DNA of 5,956 nucleotides from Pseudomonadota bacterium (GTDB taxonomy: Bacteria > Pseudomonadota > Alphaproteobacteria > Caulobacterales > Caulobacteraceae): contig JAEXKM010000323.1 of assembly GCA_023445705.1 (NCBI GenBank), positions 1 to 5,956 on the forward strand. The letters are read 5' to 3'. How positions within the stretch are numbered: the stretch's first letter is position 1; each line of letters starts with the position of its first letter. The notes below the pieces were generated by a model. It was given only the letters and a program-made list of their open reading frames with translations, was not told the DNA's origin and made no database searches. The position numbers and the translations under genes were made by a program. Shown here one piece after another: positions 4,870-5,956 of this stretch.

Positions 4870-5715
4870 TCAACCGCCGACGATGACGTCCCCAGAGCCG
4901 ATGACAGCCTTCGAGACCTCGCCCTTCACCGACTTCACCCGCACGTCGCCCGAGCCGGCGATTCGCGCTTTCAGCGACTCGACCGGTCCGTCGAACACCA
5001 CGTCGCCAGAGCCGGCCACGGAGGCGGTCATCGCGCCCCCCTGCCCGGCCGCGATCTTCACATTGCCCGAGCCGGCAATCTTCACGTCGACCTTGCCGCC
5101 ATTCACTGCAGCGGCCCAAACATCGCCGGAACCGGCGATATTCGCGTCAAAGGGACCTGAAATCGCCTGGGTGCGAACGTCCCCGGAGCCGGCGACCCGC
5201 AACGTCGCGGATCCCGCCGCGCCGACCCGCGTATCACCAGAGCCCGCCAGGTTGAGACGGAGGTCGCCTCGGACGTTCGCCACCGTCCAGTCGCCGCATC
5301 CCGCATTGGACAATTTCAGGCTTTCGGACTTCCCGACAACGCCGAACACCGCCCCGCCGGCCTCGACATCGACGTCCTTGGGAACGCGAACCACCAATTG
5401 CGGCATATTGGCATAGGAGATGCGCCCGACCCCGGCGACCTCGACTGACGCGTCGCCCTTCTCGGAATCACCAGAGCAACTGCGGATCTTCCGATCCAGG
5501 CCGCCGTCGACGATCACCTTGCCGCCCATTTCGCGGACCTCCAGCGGCAGCTGCTGGTTGGGGGCGAACACCTCGACCTTCACGTCGCTCCGCGCTTCGG
5601 GAATGACGGTCACTCGGGCGACAGCGTCCTTGATCTGCACGCGGGGAGAGGCCGCCTGGGCGCCGCTTGCGACGAGGGCGATCCCAACTCCAGCCATAAG
5701 CACCGGAAGGCGCAT
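4870..5715 (-). CDS. Secreted GSGD-repeat beta-helix protein, DUF2807 / GIN-domain-like
   Basis: The 281-residue product starts with a signal peptide: a short basic start (MRLP), a hydrophobic core (VLMAGVGIALVASG) and an AQA-A cleavage site near residue 21. There is no lipobox Cys, so it is probably periplasmic or secreted. Residues 24-130 are strand-rich, with VARVTVIPEARSDVKVEVF and LVVRVPKDVDVEAGG. From residue 138 eight turns recur, GCGD once and then GSGD/GSGN, their Asp/Asn at 142, 161, 179, 198, 218, 238, 257 and 276, a period of 18-20 residues. This pattern matches the DUF2807 (putative auto-transporter adhesin head GIN) family, thought to form a right-handed beta-helix. The function of that family is poorly known. 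Only two Cys (80 and 140) are present and could form a disulfide. GGAGAG (5727-5722), 6 nt before the ATG, supports the start. The product has no known link to translation. Confidence 0.85.
   Translation of the reverse strand: MRLPVLMAGVGIALVASGAQAASPRVQIKDAVARVTVIPEARSDVKVEVFAPNQQLPLEVREMGGKVIVDGGLDRKIRSCSGDSEKGDASVEVAGVGRISYANMPQLVVRVPKDVDVEAGGAVFGVVGKSESLKLSNAGCGDWTVANVRGDLRLNLAGSGDTRVGAAGSATLRVAGSGDVRTQAISGPFDANIAGSGDVWAAAVNGGKVDVKIAGSGNVKIAAGQGGAMTASVAGSGDVVFDGPVESLKARIAGSGDVRVKSVKGEVSKAVIGSGDVIVGG
4882..5307 (-). repeat. Tandem protein-level repeat, 8 GSGD turns
   Basis: Codons for residues 137-278 of the beta-helix protein contain eight copies of a degenerate unit of about 54-60 bp whose core reads A-G-S-G-D-V. 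On the plus strand the cores appear as variants of cgcccgagccggcg. The units differ strongly outside the core, so this is an old structural repeat rather than a recent DNA expansion. The first copy has Cys in place of Ser (GCGD) and the fifth has Asn in place of Asp (GSGN). Confidence 0.8.
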
Positions 5716-5831
5716 GTGTTTCTCTCCGTCTGAACAACCTGTGGCTCAACGGTATGGCCGTGCGGGATTCAGGTCAGCTTAATTCGAGGTCATGACCCGG
5801 ACTTCATTCTCCAGGTCTTGGCCCTGAATGC
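5716..5831 (-). promoter_or_regulatory. Upstream region of the beta-helix gene with AGGTCA repeats
   Basis: This 116-nt gap should hold the promoter for the beta-helix gene, because a strong terminator closes the tuf transcript upstream. On the plus strand AGGTCA occurs at 5771-5776 and again at 5787-5792, 16 bp apart. The second copy is half of a perfect 10-bp palindrome, GGTCATGACC (5788-5797). This could be an operator. I find no convincing sigma-70 -35/-10 pair; CTGACC with CATACC at 15 nt is the best and is poor. Another sigma factor or an activator-dependent promoter is possible. Confidence 0.35.
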
Positions 5832-5863
5832 AAAAAGGCCGCCGGAGTTGTCTCCGGCGGCCT
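5832..5863 (-). terminator. Intrinsic terminator of tuf
   Basis: On the minus strand GGCCGCCGGAG (5862-5852) pairs perfectly with CTCCGGCGGCC (5847-5837) around a 4-nt loop, and TTTTT (5836-5832) follows at once. The 11-bp GC-rich stem can gain one more A-T pair. It sits 26 nt after the tuf stop codon, the right place to end the str-type operon transcript. On the plus strand the hairpin is followed only by an interrupted T-run. Confidence 0.93.
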
Positions 5864-5889
5864 GATTGTTTTCGTGGTGGTTGGGATCG

Positions 5890-5956
5890 TTATTCGACGA
5901 TCTTGGCCACGACGCCGGCGCCGACGGTGCGGCCGCCTTCGCGGATGGCGAAGCGC
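5890..5956 (-). CDS. tuf: Elongation factor Tu (partial, C-terminal 22 codons)
   Basis: The minus strand from the window edge to a TAA at 5892-5890 reads RFAIREGGRTVGAGVVAKIV plus a final Glu, the C-terminus of bacterial EF-Tu domain III. EF-Tu is the GTPase that delivers aminoacyl-tRNA to the ribosomal A site. The block FAIREGGRTVGAGVV is almost invariant in the family. The gene continues beyond the window. Its place before rpsJ fits the usual rpsL-rpsG-fusA-tuf cluster upstream of the S10 operon, but those upstream genes are not visible here, so which tuf copy this is cannot be said. Confidence 0.95.
   Translation of the reverse strand, partial: RFAIREGGRTVGAGVVAKIVE

Noticed and set aside
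4882..5307. CRISPR-like or recent tandem DNA repeat in the beta-helix gene
   Set aside because: The repeats are degenerate, in frame and explained by protein structure. There are no identical repeats with unique spacers.
4679..5416. Plus-strand ORF of 245 codons with recurring TSPEPA motifs
   Set aside because: The repeats are the reverse reading of the GSGD codons. The minus-strand frame has a signal peptide, a ribosome binding site and a known family pattern, so this one is a shadow.

Overview
The window is the front half of a bacterial S10 ribosomal-protein operon, read entirely from the minus strand, preceded by the last codons of tuf (EF-Tu) and an unrelated secreted-protein gene. GC-rich composition, the forms of L2, L22 and S19, a TTGACG-type -35 box and GANTC sites in the promoter suggest an alphaproteobacterium, most likely Caulobacteraceae (Caulobacter, Phenylobacterium or Brevundimonas relatives). 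The genus is not decided by the sequence.

Layout in transcription order (high to low coordinates). 5956-5890: C-terminus of EF-Tu, cut by the window edge. 5863-5832: a strong intrinsic terminator that closes the tuf transcript. 5831-5716: intergenic DNA with an AGGTCA repeat/palindrome cluster. 5715-4870: an exported protein with eight GSGD-type turns about 19-20 residues apart, resembling the DUF2807 / putative auto-transporter adhesin head GIN domain family. 4869-4565: a control region with a very good sigma-70-type promoter (TTGACG-17-TATACA, two GANTC sites in or at its spacer), a roughly 240-nt leader with several hairpins, and a possible 35-codon upstream ORF ending 8 nt before rpsJ. 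4564-1: rpsJ, rplC, rplD, rplW, rplB, rpsS, rplV, rpsC and the first two thirds of rplP, in the classical S10 order with gaps of 14 nt or less, or 1-nt stop/start overlaps.

All ribosomal proteins look intact and of ordinary length, with their key residues present. S3 carries an Arg/Gly/Asp-rich tail and L3 an Ala/Glu/Pro-rich tail. The compact layout implies one polycistronic mRNA with translational coupling.

I see no CRISPR array, insertion sequence, tRNA, rRNA or clearly new system. The parts worth a second look are the rpsJ promoter and leader, the possible leader peptide, and the beta-helix gene that separates tuf from the S10 operon.
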